Shown: one piece after another, positions 34,704 through 43,064 of the stretch
Layout: every line of letters begins with the position of its first letter
How positions within the stretch are numbered: the first letter of the stretch is position 1
Origin: Flavobacteriales bacterium UBA7468
GTDB lineage: Bacteria; Bacteroidota; Bacteroidia; Flavobacteriales_D; Crocinitomicaceae
NCBI GenBank assembly: GCA_002478565.1
Contig: DLPC01000026.1
Span: 248,001 to 312,000, forward strand
Direction: 5' to 3'
DNA length: 64,000 nt
The notes under the pieces: generated by a model
What the model saw: only the letters and a program-made list of their open reading frames with translations
Told to the model about the DNA's origin: nothing
The model's database searches: none
Made by a program: the position numbers and the translations under genes

Positions 34704-35834
34704 ATGCTTAAATTTTCTGCCCTTTTATTGGTGCTTCTTAGCACCGTGCAAACTTTTGCGCAAAATGCCTCAGCTTCCCTTGTGAATACTCAAGCTGACG
34801 GCCGTTATACGCTTTCAGAAGCAGGCGCCTCTTATTTTGCGCAACTTTCATTGGAATGCACAAATAAATCCAATCCGCATTACTATTACAACGTGCTCAG
34901 ACAACCCGGAGACACCCAAACTCCAGAAGATCTCTGGCCAGCTTTTTACGGTTGTTATGATTGGCACAGTGCGGTGCACAACCATTGGGCACTTATTAAA
35001 TTGCTCAAAACTTACCCGCAAATACCTGAGGCTACAGCCATTCGTGAAAAACTCAATCAAAGTTTTACTGAAGATAACATCAACCGCGAGTTTTTGTATT
35101 TTCAAAATAATAAAGAACAATACATCTTTGAATTTCCATACGGGCAGGGTTGGTTGCTCAAGGTTGCAGAAGAACTCAAAACCTGGAATGATCCTGACGC
35201 GCAACGTTGGTTAGAAAATTTAGCGCCACTTCATAAATTATGTGCAGCAGCTGCCCAAGTTATTTGGAAAGATATAAAGGAAGTCAATTTGTCAGGAAGT
35301 CACGATGCACCATCATTGAACTTATCTTTTGCCCTTGATTACGCGCGTGCCTTTGGCGATGAAGATTTATTGAAAGTGGTTTTAAAAGCCAGTAAAAAGT
35401 TCTACGGTAAAATGACCAAAGCTCCTCTCAGAGCTGAACCATTTGAATACGACTTTATGTCGGCCTCTTTGTTGGTTACTGACCTCATGCGCAAGGTTTA
35501 TGACCAAGAAACTTATTTAAAATGGCTCAAAGGATTTGCACCTGGTTTATTGGATGCGACTAGCGTTGCCAAAGATCTACAGATCAAGAAAACAGACAAG
35601 CACGACGGTTATGAATCGCATTGGGACGGCTACCACCTCAACAGAATATGGTGTCTCAACGGCATGCTGCAATTACAATCAGAGTTCCTTGATGCCCAAA
35701 CCAAAGCAATTTGGGTCAAAAGCATGAACGACATGTGGGATTACGCCCAGGAAAGTATCGGAAAAGGTAACTACGACATCGATCACTGGTTGTCTTCGTT
35801 TTCGGTTTTCGCCCTGATCGGATACGAAGATTAG
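34704..35834 (+). CDS. Exported DUF2891 family protein
   Basis: 376 residues. A signal peptide is evident (MLKFSALLLVLLSTVQTFAQ). The family signature AFYGCYDWHSAVHNHWALIK (about 81-100) is present, with two His and a Trp-rich core, followed by FEFPYGQGWLLK and SGSHDAPSLNL. The all-helical, Trp- and Asp-rich pattern resembles alpha/alpha-barrel glycosidase-like proteins, but the family has no established function that I know of. It follows the unknown membrane protein by 13 bases and ends 31 bases before the convergent cmk. Confidence 0.85.
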   Translation: MLKFSALLLVLLSTVQTFAQNASASLVNTQADGRYTLSEAGASYFAQLSLECTNKSNPHYYYNVLRQPGDTQTPEDLWPAFYGCYDWHSAVHNHWALIKLLKTYPQIPEATAIREKLNQSFTEDNINREFLYFQNNKEQYIFEFPYGQGWLLKVAEELKTWNDPDAQRWLENLAPLHKLCAAAAQVIWKDIKEVNLSGSHDAPSLNLSFALDYARAFGDEDLLKVVLKASKKFYGKMTKAPLRAEPFEYDFMSASLLVTDLMRKVYDQETYLKWLKGFAPGLLDATSVAKDLQIKKTDKHDGYESHWDGYHLNRIWCLNGMLQLQSEFLDAQTKAIWVKSMNDMWDYAQESIGKGNYDIDHWLSSFSVFALIGYED

Positions 35835-35865
35835 ACGAAGGTCGTATTTGTGACGTAACGAAGGA

Positions 35866-36549
35866 TTATTGTTGCTCAATAATTTTTTGGACTTCAAGTA
35901 GCGCCCAAGCCAGTTGCTCTTCCCGGTTTAAATTGGAAGTATCCAGTACTAAAGCATCTGCAACCTGAATCAGAGGGCTTTCTGCCCTGGTGCTGTCTTG
36001 TAGGTCTCTTGATTTTAAGTTGTCTAAAACATCAGCTTCAGATTGCTGTTCTCCTTTAGACCGCAGTTCAGCTAAGCGTCTTTGAGTCCTGATTGCATCG
36101 GAAGCTGTTACAAACAACTTGAGTTCTGCATTAGGGAATACGACTGATCCAATATCTCGTCCGTCCATGACAATGCCGCCTGCTTTACCTAAAGCTTGTT
36201 GCTGCTCTACTAATTTTTGACGTACCAACTTAATGGCTGCAATTTTTGAGACAATACCAGCAACCCTTGGTGTACGGATGGCTTCTGAGATGTCCTTTTG
36301 GTTCAAAAAAACTTTTTGATCTGAACTGATCTCTATTTGGAGCGATCCAATTGATTTTTCTAATTGCTCCAGATTCACGACTCCGTTTGTATCGATGAGG
36401 TGGTTTTCTAGGCAATAAAGAGCAACGGCGCGATACATCGCGCCGCTGTCTATAAAAGTGTATCCTAACGCTTTGGCAAGGTCCTTAGCAAGTGTGCTTT
36501 TGCCGCACGCCGCATAACCGTCAATAGCAATAGTGATTTTGTTTTTCAT
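35866..36549 (-). CDS. cmk: Cytidylate kinase
   Basis: Phosphorylates CMP and dCMP. 227 residues, normal. P-loop IDGYAACGKSTLAKDLAKAL (about 8-27), nucleotide-binding DSGAMYRAVALYCLEN, and GIVMDGRDIGSVVFPNAELK. The start overlaps the gap stop by one base (TAATG), so it is translated from the same transcript as gap. It ends close to the convergent DUF2891 gene. Confidence 0.94.
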   Translation of the reverse strand: MKNKITIAIDGYAACGKSTLAKDLAKALGYTFIDSGAMYRAVALYCLENHLIDTNGVVNLEQLEKSIGSLQIEISSDQKVFLNQKDISEAIRTPRVAGIVSKIAAIKLVRQKLVEQQQALGKAGGIVMDGRDIGSVVFPNAELKLFVTASDAIRTQRRLAELRSKGEQQSEADVLDNLKSRDLQDSTRAESPLIQVADALVLDTSNLNREEQLAWALLEVQKIIEQQ

Positions 36550-37994
36550 TAATAATAAATGGCTCTTCTAACCTGTGTAATGTATTTGGCCAAACGAATC
36601 ACTTGTTTGGTGTATCCAAACTCGTTGTCGTACCAAGCATACAAAACTACATTTTTTCCGTCATTTGATACGATACTTGCATTGGAATCAAATACAGAAC
36701 AGCAAGTATTGCCGATGATATCCGAAGAAACCAACTCAGGGTCAAAAGAATAATAAATTTGGTTGACTAAATCGCCATGTAAGGCTGCGTCTTTGATTGC
36801 CGCATTGATTTGTTCAATAGTGGTTGTTTTGTTGAGTTCAAGGCTCAGGATAGCAAGTGAACCATTAGGAGTTGGCACCCTGACTGCATTAGCAGTAAGT
36901 TTATCCTTGAGTTCTGGTATCACTTTGGTCACTGCCGAACCCGCACCAGTTGAAGTAATCACCATATTGACCGCAGCAGAGCGCCCACGACGCGGTTTTT
37001 TGTGCATGTTGTCCAAAAGATTTTGGTCATTGGTGTAGGCGTGCACCGTTTCAATGTGTCCTTTTACAACGCCAAAATGGTCATTGACCACCTTAAGAAT
37101 AGGAGAGATTGCATTGGTGGTACAAGATGCAGCAGAAAATATTTTTTCATTGGCTACATCGAGCGTACCTTGATTGATGCCATACACCACATTCGGTATC
37201 TCTTTTCCTGGTGCTGTTAACAATACTTTTTCAACACCCTTGGCTTGTAGATGTCTTGATAGTGCTTCGCGGTTTGTAAAAACACCTGTGTTGTCAATGA
37301 TTAGGGCATTATGGATACCATAAGCCGTGTAGTCGATATCTTCCGGATTGGCGGCATCGATCATGTGAACAATTTGTCCATTGATGATGAGGCTTTTGTT
37401 GGCCAGGTCTTCAATGACTGAACCTTTGAAGGCACCATGCACGGAGTCATTGCGCAACAAAGAAGCACGTTTGATGATGTCTGCATCAGAAGCACCGCGT
37501 GTAACAATGGCGCGTAAACGGAGCTGTTGGCCTTTTCCGGCTTGTTTGATCAATTCACGTGCAGCCAAGCGCCCAATACGTCCAAAACCGTAAAGCACAA
37601 CATCTCGTGGTTCAATAGCTTGTGGAACTTGGATTTCACCCAATTTTTCCATGAGAAAACGCGCCATGCCACTTTGTTCGGTGTGGCCCGCAAGCCATTC
37701 GCTAGCAAGTAGGCCGATATCTAGCTTTGAAGCCGGAATATCGAGCGTCATGAGTGTTTCAGCAAGCGCCGCGGTTGTGAATACGTCAATTGGTTTGTTG
37801 ACAACCTTTTTGGCGTATTCATGTAAATTAAGGATTTCAGAAATGGTGGTATCTGTCAAGTGATTTCTAAAAAGCACTAGTTCGATACCTTTGTCGTAGA
37901 GTAATTCCCCGACCTTGCTTTGTAATTTAACAGCTGCTCTTTCGCGCTCAATGTGCAAATTGAGCTCTTTTTCATAACCGTCTTTGGTTTCCAT
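36549..37994 (-). CDS. gap: Glyceraldehyde-3-phosphate dehydrogenase, long form
   Basis: Phosphorylating GAPDH of the long (about 480-residue) form also found in other Bacteroidota. The first about 125 residues are an extension without catalytic motifs (charged and helical at the start). The Rossmann motif then follows (VVLYGFGRIGRLAARELI, about 128-145), then the catalytic Cys in SAASCTTNAISP, ETVHAYTNDQNLLDNMHKKP and WYDNEFGYTKQVIRL. It probably acts in glycolysis or gluconeogenesis. A second, short gap may exist elsewhere, so cofactor and direction are open. Overlaps cmk by one base. Confidence 0.9.
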   Translation of the reverse strand: METKDGYEKELNLHIERERAAVKLQSKVGELLYDKGIELVLFRNHLTDTTISEILNLHEYAKKVVNKPIDVFTTAALAETLMTLDIPASKLDIGLLASEWLAGHTEQSGMARFLMEKLGEIQVPQAIEPRDVVLYGFGRIGRLAARELIKQAGKGQQLRLRAIVTRGASDADIIKRASLLRNDSVHGAFKGSVIEDLANKSLIINGQIVHMIDAANPEDIDYTAYGIHNALIIDNTGVFTNREALSRHLQAKGVEKVLLTAPGKEIPNVVYGINQGTLDVANEKIFSAASCTTNAISPILKVVNDHFGVVKGHIETVHAYTNDQNLLDNMHKKPRRGRSAAVNMVITSTGAGSAVTKVIPELKDKLTANAVRVPTPNGSLAILSLELNKTTTIEQINAAIKDAALHGDLVNQIYYSFDPELVSSDIIGNTCCSVFDSNASIVSNDGKNVVLYAWYDNEFGYTKQVIRLAKYITQVRRAIYY

Positions 37995-38036
37995 GTTGTT
38001 GTTGATTGATGTTGATTAATAAAAGGGTACAGGTAA

Positions 38037-38069
38037 TAAAAAAGGCTACCTCACGTGTAGGTAGCCTTC
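38037..38069 (-). terminator. rpoD terminator
   Basis: AAGGCTACC / GGTAGCCTT, a 9-bp stem (38042-38068) with a nine-base loop and a T-run on the minus strand. It sits immediately after the rpoD stop. Confidence 0.85.
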
Positions 38070-38075
38070 AGATTA

Positions 38076-38942
38076 TTAGCCTAAGTATGACTTCAGCAAT
38101 TTGTTTCGAGAGGTGTGTCGCAACCTGCGGATGGCTTTCTCTTTGATTTGTCGAACGCGCTCACGGGTGAGGTTGAATTTTGCGCCGATTTCTTCGAGGG
38201 TAAGGCCGTGGTTCATGCCAATTCCGAAGAACAAGCGAATGATTTCACGCTCTTTGTCTGTGAGGGTACTCAAAGATCTTTCGATTTCTTTTTGTAAGGA
38301 CTCAGCCATCAAAAGTTGGTCAGTTCGCGGAGAATCAGGGTTGGCCATGACATCCATGAGTGTACCGCCGTCGTCGTTGGTTGTGAGTGGCGCATCCATC
38401 GATACGTGGCGACCAGACACATTTAAACTCTCTTTGATTTTGTCTTCAGGAACTTCCAAAGCCTCTGCTAATTCTTCAGCACTAGGTGGACGTTCGAATT
38501 CTTGCTCGAGGCGAGAGAATGCTTTGTTTATTTTGTTCAGTGAACCTACTTGGTTCAATGGAAGACGTACGATTCTTGCTTGTTCCGCTAAAGCTTGCAA
38601 GATTGATTGACGGATCCACCAAACGGCATAAGAAATGAATTTGAACCCGCGCGTTTCATCAAATTTTTGAGCAGCTTTGATCAAACCTAGGTTACCTTCA
38701 TTGATGAGGTCAGGTAGGGTAAGCCCTTGGTTTTGATATTGCTTGGCTACGGAAACCACGAAACGCAAGTTGGCGCGCGTGAGTTTTTCGAGTGCTTTTT
38801 GATCGCCAGCTTTGATGCGGCGCGCTAATTCTACTTCTTCTTCAGCGGTGATGAGTTCTTCACGACCGATGTCTTGTAGGTATTTGTCCAGAGATTGACT
38901 TTCTCTGTTTGTAATGGATTTGGTTATTTTTAGCTGTCTCAT
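38076..38942 (-). CDS. rpoD: Primary sigma factor RpoD (short Bacteroidota form)
   Basis: Housekeeping sigma-70 factor, 288 residues, lacking region 1.1. Region 1.2 is near 18-50 (DKYLQDIGREELITAEEEVE). Region 2 has GNLGLIKAAQKFDETRGFKF and ISYAVWWIRQSILQALAEQ. Region 3 follows. Region 4 has LTLEEIGAKFNLTRERVRQI (helix-turn-helix, about 245-264). Family knowledge: this sigma recognises the divergent -33 TTTG / -7 TAnnTTTG promoter, consistent with the boxes found throughout this window. Monocistronic, with its own terminator. Confidence 0.95.
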   Translation of the reverse strand: MRQLKITKSITNRESQSLDKYLQDIGREELITAEEEVELARRIKAGDQKALEKLTRANLRFVVSVAKQYQNQGLTLPDLINEGNLGLIKAAQKFDETRGFKFISYAVWWIRQSILQALAEQARIVRLPLNQVGSLNKINKAFSRLEQEFERPPSAEELAEALEVPEDKIKESLNVSGRHVSMDAPLTTNDDGGTLMDVMANPDSPRTDQLLMAESLQKEIERSLSTLTDKEREIIRLFFGIGMNHGLTLEEIGAKFNLTRERVRQIKEKAIRRLRHTSRNKLLKSYLG

Positions 38943-39088
38943 GCGCTTATCTTATCTGTTTTGCTAAGTAAAGTTGACTTCTGAGTGTTTGGCAAAGTAA
39001 CGCCGAAAAATAGGTTTAAAAAAATCTGAAATGTGGTTTTTTTACGGAGTTATTAACGAGTTTTAAACTTTTTCAACGAAGCAAAAAA

Positions 39089-39119
39089 GGAGGCTTTGGT
39101 CTTTACAAACCAAAGCCTC
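39089..39119 (-). terminator. htrA terminator overlapping the coding end
   Basis: An 11-bp stem GAGGCTTTGGT (39090-39100) / ACCAAAGCCTC (39109-39119) with an 8-base loop; T-run on the minus strand from 39088 down. The htrA stop codon (39103-39105) lies in the loop, so the last codons encode half of the stem. Confidence 0.88.
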
Positions 39120-40575
39120 GGAAGTCGCGCTTACCGGTCTCATCCATGATTTCTAGCAAGATACCACGGTTATTGCCACTGAGTTTTTCGGTCAATTCCT
39201 GAACGGTTTCAATCGGTTCATTATTGACTTTAGTAATGATGATGCCTTCTTTTAAGCCAATGGCTTTAAGTTTACCAGTGTTGATGCTTTTGATTTTAAC
39301 ACCATAGGAAATATTGAGTTCTTTGCGTTCCTTATCAGTAAGCTCGACAAAAGTGGCACCGAGGGCATAGTTTTTAGAGATTTCTTCTTTGCTCAGTAGC
39401 TCTGTGTCGCCGTCTTGGTTGCGCAATACGAGTTCTTTGGTGATCAGATCGCCATCCTTCTGACGCAGTGTCAAGCTGACTTTATCGCCAGGTCTTCTTT
39501 TGCCAATCTCTTCTTGTAGGGCAGCCACTGAATTGACTTCTTTGCTACCAATTTTAAGAATGACATCGCCGTCTTTGATGCCTGCTTTGTCTGCCGAGCC
39601 TCCTTCAACAACTTTTGCGATGAATACACCCTTGAGGTCTTTGAGTTTGTTTTTCTCTTTGATATCTTGGCTGATATCAGAAATTTGAACACCGAGGTAG
39701 CCGCGTTGAACAATTCCAAAATCGATGAGGTCGCGCATGACTTTATCGACTAAGTTTACCGGTACCGCAAAAGAATAGCCTGCATAGGAGCCAGTTTGTG
39801 AGGCAATTGCAGTATTGATTCCGATGAGTTCTCCTCGTGTATTCACCAAAGCACCTCCGCTGTTTCCTGGGTTTACTGCGGCGTCGGTCTGAATAAATGA
39901 TTCTATCGGGACCACATCTTGCGCGCTACGCTCTGATAATAAATTGATGTTTCTGGCCTTTGCTGAAACGATTCCGGCAGTTACGGTTGATGTCAGGTTG
40001 AACGGGTTTCCTACCGCTAATACCCACTCGCCAATTTTGAGTTCGTCGGAATTTCCGATCGGAATGGCAGGGAAATTAGATCCTTCAATTTTTAAAACAG
40101 CGATATCTGTTGCGGGGTCAGCCCCAACTACTTTGGCATCGTATTTTGAGTTATCGTTAAGAATGACTTGTATTTCGCTTGCGTTTTCAATGACGTGGTT
40201 ATTGGTGACAATATAGCCTTGTGAGGAGACGATTACCCCAGAACCAGCACCTGCGCCATATTGTTTGAATTCACGGCCTCCTGCACCTGGGCCGTAAAAG
40301 AATTCTTGAAATGGATCGCGTTGGAAGGTGGTCTGAACCACTTTTGTAGTGATGTGAACTACCGAATGCACGGTGTTTTCAGCGGCATTTGTAAAATCCA
40401 AGCCTTGCGGAATGCCATTGTAATCGACTTGATGGATGGGTTGATTTCTGTTGCCATCAATCACTTGGTCAGAAAGTTTGGTGGTATTGTGTTGAATGAT
40501 GACATAAGTAGCAAGTGGAAGCGTTCCTCCAAGGATACCCATTCCGAATAGCTTTAAGGTGTTGAGTATTGTCAT
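39103..40575 (-). CDS. htrA: Do-like serine protease HtrA/DegQ
   Basis: Envelope protease and chaperone. 490 residues from ATG 40575 (MTILNTLKLFGMGILGG), which gives an N-terminal hydrophobic anchor or signal; the frame opens 16 residues earlier but that extension fits no signal. Catalytic triad: His in IVTNNHVIENA, Asp in ADPATDIAVLKI, Ser in NPGNSGGALVN. Two PDZ domains follow (first with GYLGVQISDISQDIKEKN, second near the end with KLKAIGLKEGIIITKVNN). It is divergent from dapF with a short palindrome between them. Confidence 0.93.
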   Translation of the reverse strand: MTILNTLKLFGMGILGGTLPLATYVIIQHNTTKLSDQVIDGNRNQPIHQVDYNGIPQGLDFTNAAENTVHSVVHITTKVVQTTFQRDPFQEFFYGPGAGGREFKQYGAGAGSGVIVSSQGYIVTNNHVIENASEIQVILNDNSKYDAKVVGADPATDIAVLKIEGSNFPAIPIGNSDELKIGEWVLAVGNPFNLTSTVTAGIVSAKARNINLLSERSAQDVVPIESFIQTDAAVNPGNSGGALVNTRGELIGINTAIASQTGSYAGYSFAVPVNLVDKVMRDLIDFGIVQRGYLGVQISDISQDIKEKNKLKDLKGVFIAKVVEGGSADKAGIKDGDVILKIGSKEVNSVAALQEEIGKRRPGDKVSLTLRQKDGDLITKELVLRNQDGDTELLSKEEISKNYALGATFVELTDKERKELNISYGVKIKSINTGKLKAIGLKEGIIITKVNNEPIETVQELTEKLSGNNRGILLEIMDETGKRDFRGFGL

Positions 40576-40632
40576 GATGTCAGTTTTTAAATTTGTTAGA
40601 GCTAAACGCAAAGAGTGTTCCAAAAATTGCTC

Positions 40633-40651
40633 ACAAAATGTTAAATTTTGT
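40633..40651. promoter_or_regulatory. 7-bp inverted repeat between htrA and dapF
   Basis: ACAAAAT - GTTAA - ATTTTGT. AT-rich, so it may be fortuitous. It lies 58 bases from the htrA start and 44 from the dapF start. Confidence 0.3.
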
Positions 40652-40676
40652 TAAGAATTTATAAGGATTAATTGAA

Positions 40677-40684
40677 TATTTTTG
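40677..40684 (+). promoter_or_regulatory. -7 box for the dapF operon
   Basis: TATTTTTG, 10 bases before the dapF ATG, predicting a leader of about six bases. Confidence 0.55.
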
Positions 40685-40694
40685 TTCTTCCTCA

Positions 40695-41480
40695 ATGAAA
40701 CTAAGCTTTAGCAAATATCAAGGTGCCGGAAACGACTTTATCATGCTCGATAACTTCGACGGTGACTATGACAATTTGTCAATCACTGACATCCAGCAAG
40801 CCTGTGACCGCAAGTTTGGCATTGGTGCTGACGGCCTTATTTTGATCCAGCAACATGCGTCTTCAGATTTTGAGGTCGTTTACTACAATGCAGATGGCTC
40901 ACAATCTTTTTGTGGCAATGGTGCGCGTTGCGCCGTTGCATTTGCTCGTGCCGTTGATCGTTTACCCGCGCCACACACCACTTTTGAGGCTATCGACGGT
41001 ATGCATGAAGCCTGGTTGTGTCAAGACGAGGTCAAGCTTAAAATGTCAGATGTTGGGGCGATTCAATTTCTTGACGACGCTTTCGTTTTACATACTGGAT
41101 CTCCGCATTATATCATCCTTGATGAAAATCAAAGTACTGCGCACGTTGAGCAAATCGGCAAAAGTATCCGGTATAATGACACCTATAAAGATGACGGGAT
41201 CAACGTCAATCTAATGAAAATCACAGATTTTGGAATTCAGGTGGCCACATATGAACGTGGCGTTGAAGCCGAAACGTTGTCTTGTGGCACGGGTGTTACT
41301 GCCGCAGCATTGGTTTATGCAGAACTTCAAAAAATCGAACAAGGACAAGTCAAGGTACTTACCAAAGGAGGCAATTTAGCTGTTCAATGGCAGGCAAATC
41401 CAGACGGTTCTTTTTCGGAAATTTACCTGATTGGCCCTGCCAAATTTGTATTTAACGGAACCTATGAGCTTAAGCGGTAA
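40695..41480 (+). CDS. dapF: Diaminopimelate epimerase
   Basis: Converts LL- to meso-diaminopimelate for lysine and peptidoglycan. 261 residues. Both catalytic cysteines are visible: FCGNGARCAVAFARA (first Cys, about 75) and ETLSCGTGVTAAALVYA (second Cys). The N-terminal FSKYQGAGNDFIMLDNFDG is the usual opening. First gene of a five-gene plus-strand run; its 3' end overlaps the GNAT gene by 17 bases. Confidence 0.95.
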   Translation: MKLSFSKYQGAGNDFIMLDNFDGDYDNLSITDIQQACDRKFGIGADGLILIQQHASSDFEVVYYNADGSQSFCGNGARCAVAFARAVDRLPAPHTTFEAIDGMHEAWLCQDEVKLKMSDVGAIQFLDDAFVLHTGSPHYIILDENQSTAHVEQIGKSIRYNDTYKDDGINVNLMKITDFGIQVATYERGVEAETLSCGTGVTAAALVYAELQKIEQGQVKVLTKGGNLAVQWQANPDGSFSEIYLIGPAKFVFNGTYELKR

Positions 41481-41994
41481 GCATATTTATCTTAGGGCTG
41501 TTGAAAAAGACGACGCCGGCCAAGTTTTCCTGTGGGAAAACAATCCAAAGAATTGGAAAGTATCGAACACCGAGGTGCCTTTTTCAATGTTTGACATCAT
41601 TCAATTGATTGAACAACAATCAGACCTCCGAAAATCAGGGCAATTGCGCTTGGTGATCATAACTCAATCAGAACAAAGAGCAGTTGGGGTCATTGATTTA
41701 TACGATGTCAATTTCAAGCACGGCTATGCTGCAGTGGGTATTCTCATCGCCGAAGACCAAGATAAAGGCAAGGGTATTGCCACTGAAGCGCTTTCAATTC
41801 TGATTACTTACTGCACAGAAATTCTTGAACTCAGAAATTTGTATTGTCAAATTCACGGAGACAATCAGGCGAGTATTTCCTTGTTTGAAAAAGCAGGTTT
41901 CGTACACGCCGGTACACGCAAGAATTGGTTGCGTTTTAAAAATGAATATTTCGACGAACTTACTTATCAATTATGTCTAAAAAGCAAAAATTAA
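41464..41994 (+). CDS. GNAT-family N-acetyltransferase (RimJ/SpeG-like)
   Basis: 176 residues from ATG 41464 (MSLSGKHIYLRAVEKDDA). A TTG 11 codons earlier lies deeper in dapF and is disfavoured. The GNAT acetyl-CoA site is EDQDKGKGIATEALSILITY (the QxxGxG/A loop), followed by NLYCQIHGDNQASISLFEKAGF. The resemblance is to ribosomal-protein or polyamine acetyltransferases; the acceptor is unknown. It overlaps dapF by 17 and mltG by 22 bases, so translation is likely coupled. Confidence 0.85.
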   Translation: MSLSGKHIYLRAVEKDDAGQVFLWENNPKNWKVSNTEVPFSMFDIIQLIEQQSDLRKSGQLRLVIITQSEQRAVGVIDLYDVNFKHGYAAVGILIAEDQDKGKGIATEALSILITYCTEILELRNLYCQIHGDNQASISLFEKAGFVHAGTRKNWLRFKNEYFDELTYQLCLKSKN

Positions 41995-43055
41995 TTTTAA
42001 TTGCCGGCGTATTTCTTTTGGGAATCACCGTTTTATTTTTCCCGAAACTCAAATATATCTATGCCGCGTTTCAGAAGTCAAGTAATACTGATGCAGTCGT
42101 GGTATACTTAAAATTAGATTCACAAAAGGGAAATTTACTCGATGTGCATAGTGTCGCATTGCTTTTGCAAGAAAAAGGCGTTATTTCCGAAACGGCTCTT
42201 TTCGAGCTTGTAGGAAATCAAAAGGAAATGAATCCACGCAATATTGCGATGGGGAAGTATATCATTGAACCTGGAACTGCTTTTCGTCATATTTGGAATG
42301 GTTTTAAGTTAAATAGTAACCTGAATGGGAATGCAGAGCAAACCGTAAAAGTAAACTTTGAAAATTGCCGCACCATCAACGACCTCGCTTGTAAGATACA
42401 AGATCAGCTAGATCTTGACAGCAGCAAATTGATCAGCTATCTTCAAGATGGAACCACACTGGCACGTTTGGGTTTTACCTATGAGCAACTTCCTGCGCTT
42501 TTTATTCCGAATACTTATGAAATGTACTGGGATCAAACACCAGCAAGTTTTGTAGAACGCATGGCCAAAGAGTTTAAAAATTATTGGACACCAACGCGCA
42601 TGGCTTTACTGAAAGAACAAGGGCTCAAGACACCAAGTGAGGCAGTTACATTGGCGAGTATCGTTTACTCGGAGCAATCGAAAATTGCAGAAGAATGGCC
42701 GGTTATTGCAGGGCTCTATCTCAATCGCGTGCGTCAAGGCATCAAATTGCAATCGGATCCAACTTTTAAATTTTGTTGGGGTGATCAACTCAATGGTGTG
42801 CAGCGACTGCTTGCTGTTCATCGCGACATCGATTGCGCTTATAATACTTACCAAATACAAGGACTTCCTCCAGGCCCCATCTATTTACCACCTACTGCAG
42901 TTGTTGAGGCGGTTTTAAATGCCAGTAAGCACGATTACATTTTTATGTGTGCTAAACCAGATCATTCCAGCACCCACAATTTTACGGCCTCAGGTGCCCA
43001 ACATATTAAAAATGCAACGGCTTTCCAGAAATGGTTAGATGCCGGACAACCTTAA
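41973..43055 (+). CDS. mltG: Endolytic transglycosylase MltG (YceG-like)
   Basis: Cleaves nascent glycan strands at the membrane and so sets chain length. 360 residues. One N-terminal membrane anchor (about 5-24, KLILIAGVFLLGITVLFFP). A LysM-like stretch follows, then the YceG domain with LASIVYSEQSKIAEEWPVIA: the conserved Glu of the family LASIVxKE motif is kept, while the surrounding residues are unusual (YSEQ). NRVRQGIKLQSDPTF and GPIYLPPTAVVEAVLN complete it. It overlaps the GNAT gene by 22 bases. With dapF in the same run, a cell-wall theme is apparent. Confidence 0.92.
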   Translation: MSKKQKLILIAGVFLLGITVLFFPKLKYIYAAFQKSSNTDAVVVYLKLDSQKGNLLDVHSVALLLQEKGVISETALFELVGNQKEMNPRNIAMGKYIIEPGTAFRHIWNGFKLNSNLNGNAEQTVKVNFENCRTINDLACKIQDQLDLDSSKLISYLQDGTTLARLGFTYEQLPALFIPNTYEMYWDQTPASFVERMAKEFKNYWTPTRMALLKEQGLKTPSEAVTLASIVYSEQSKIAEEWPVIAGLYLNRVRQGIKLQSDPTFKFCWGDQLNGVQRLLAVHRDIDCAYNTYQIQGLPPGPIYLPPTAVVEAVLNASKHDYIFMCAKPDHSSTHNFTASGAQHIKNATAFQKWLDAGQP

Positions 43056-43064
43056 TTGAAGTTG

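Noticed and set aside
38101..38610. Plus-strand 169-codon frame opposite rpoD
   Set aside because: Antisense shadow of a well-defined sigma factor gene.
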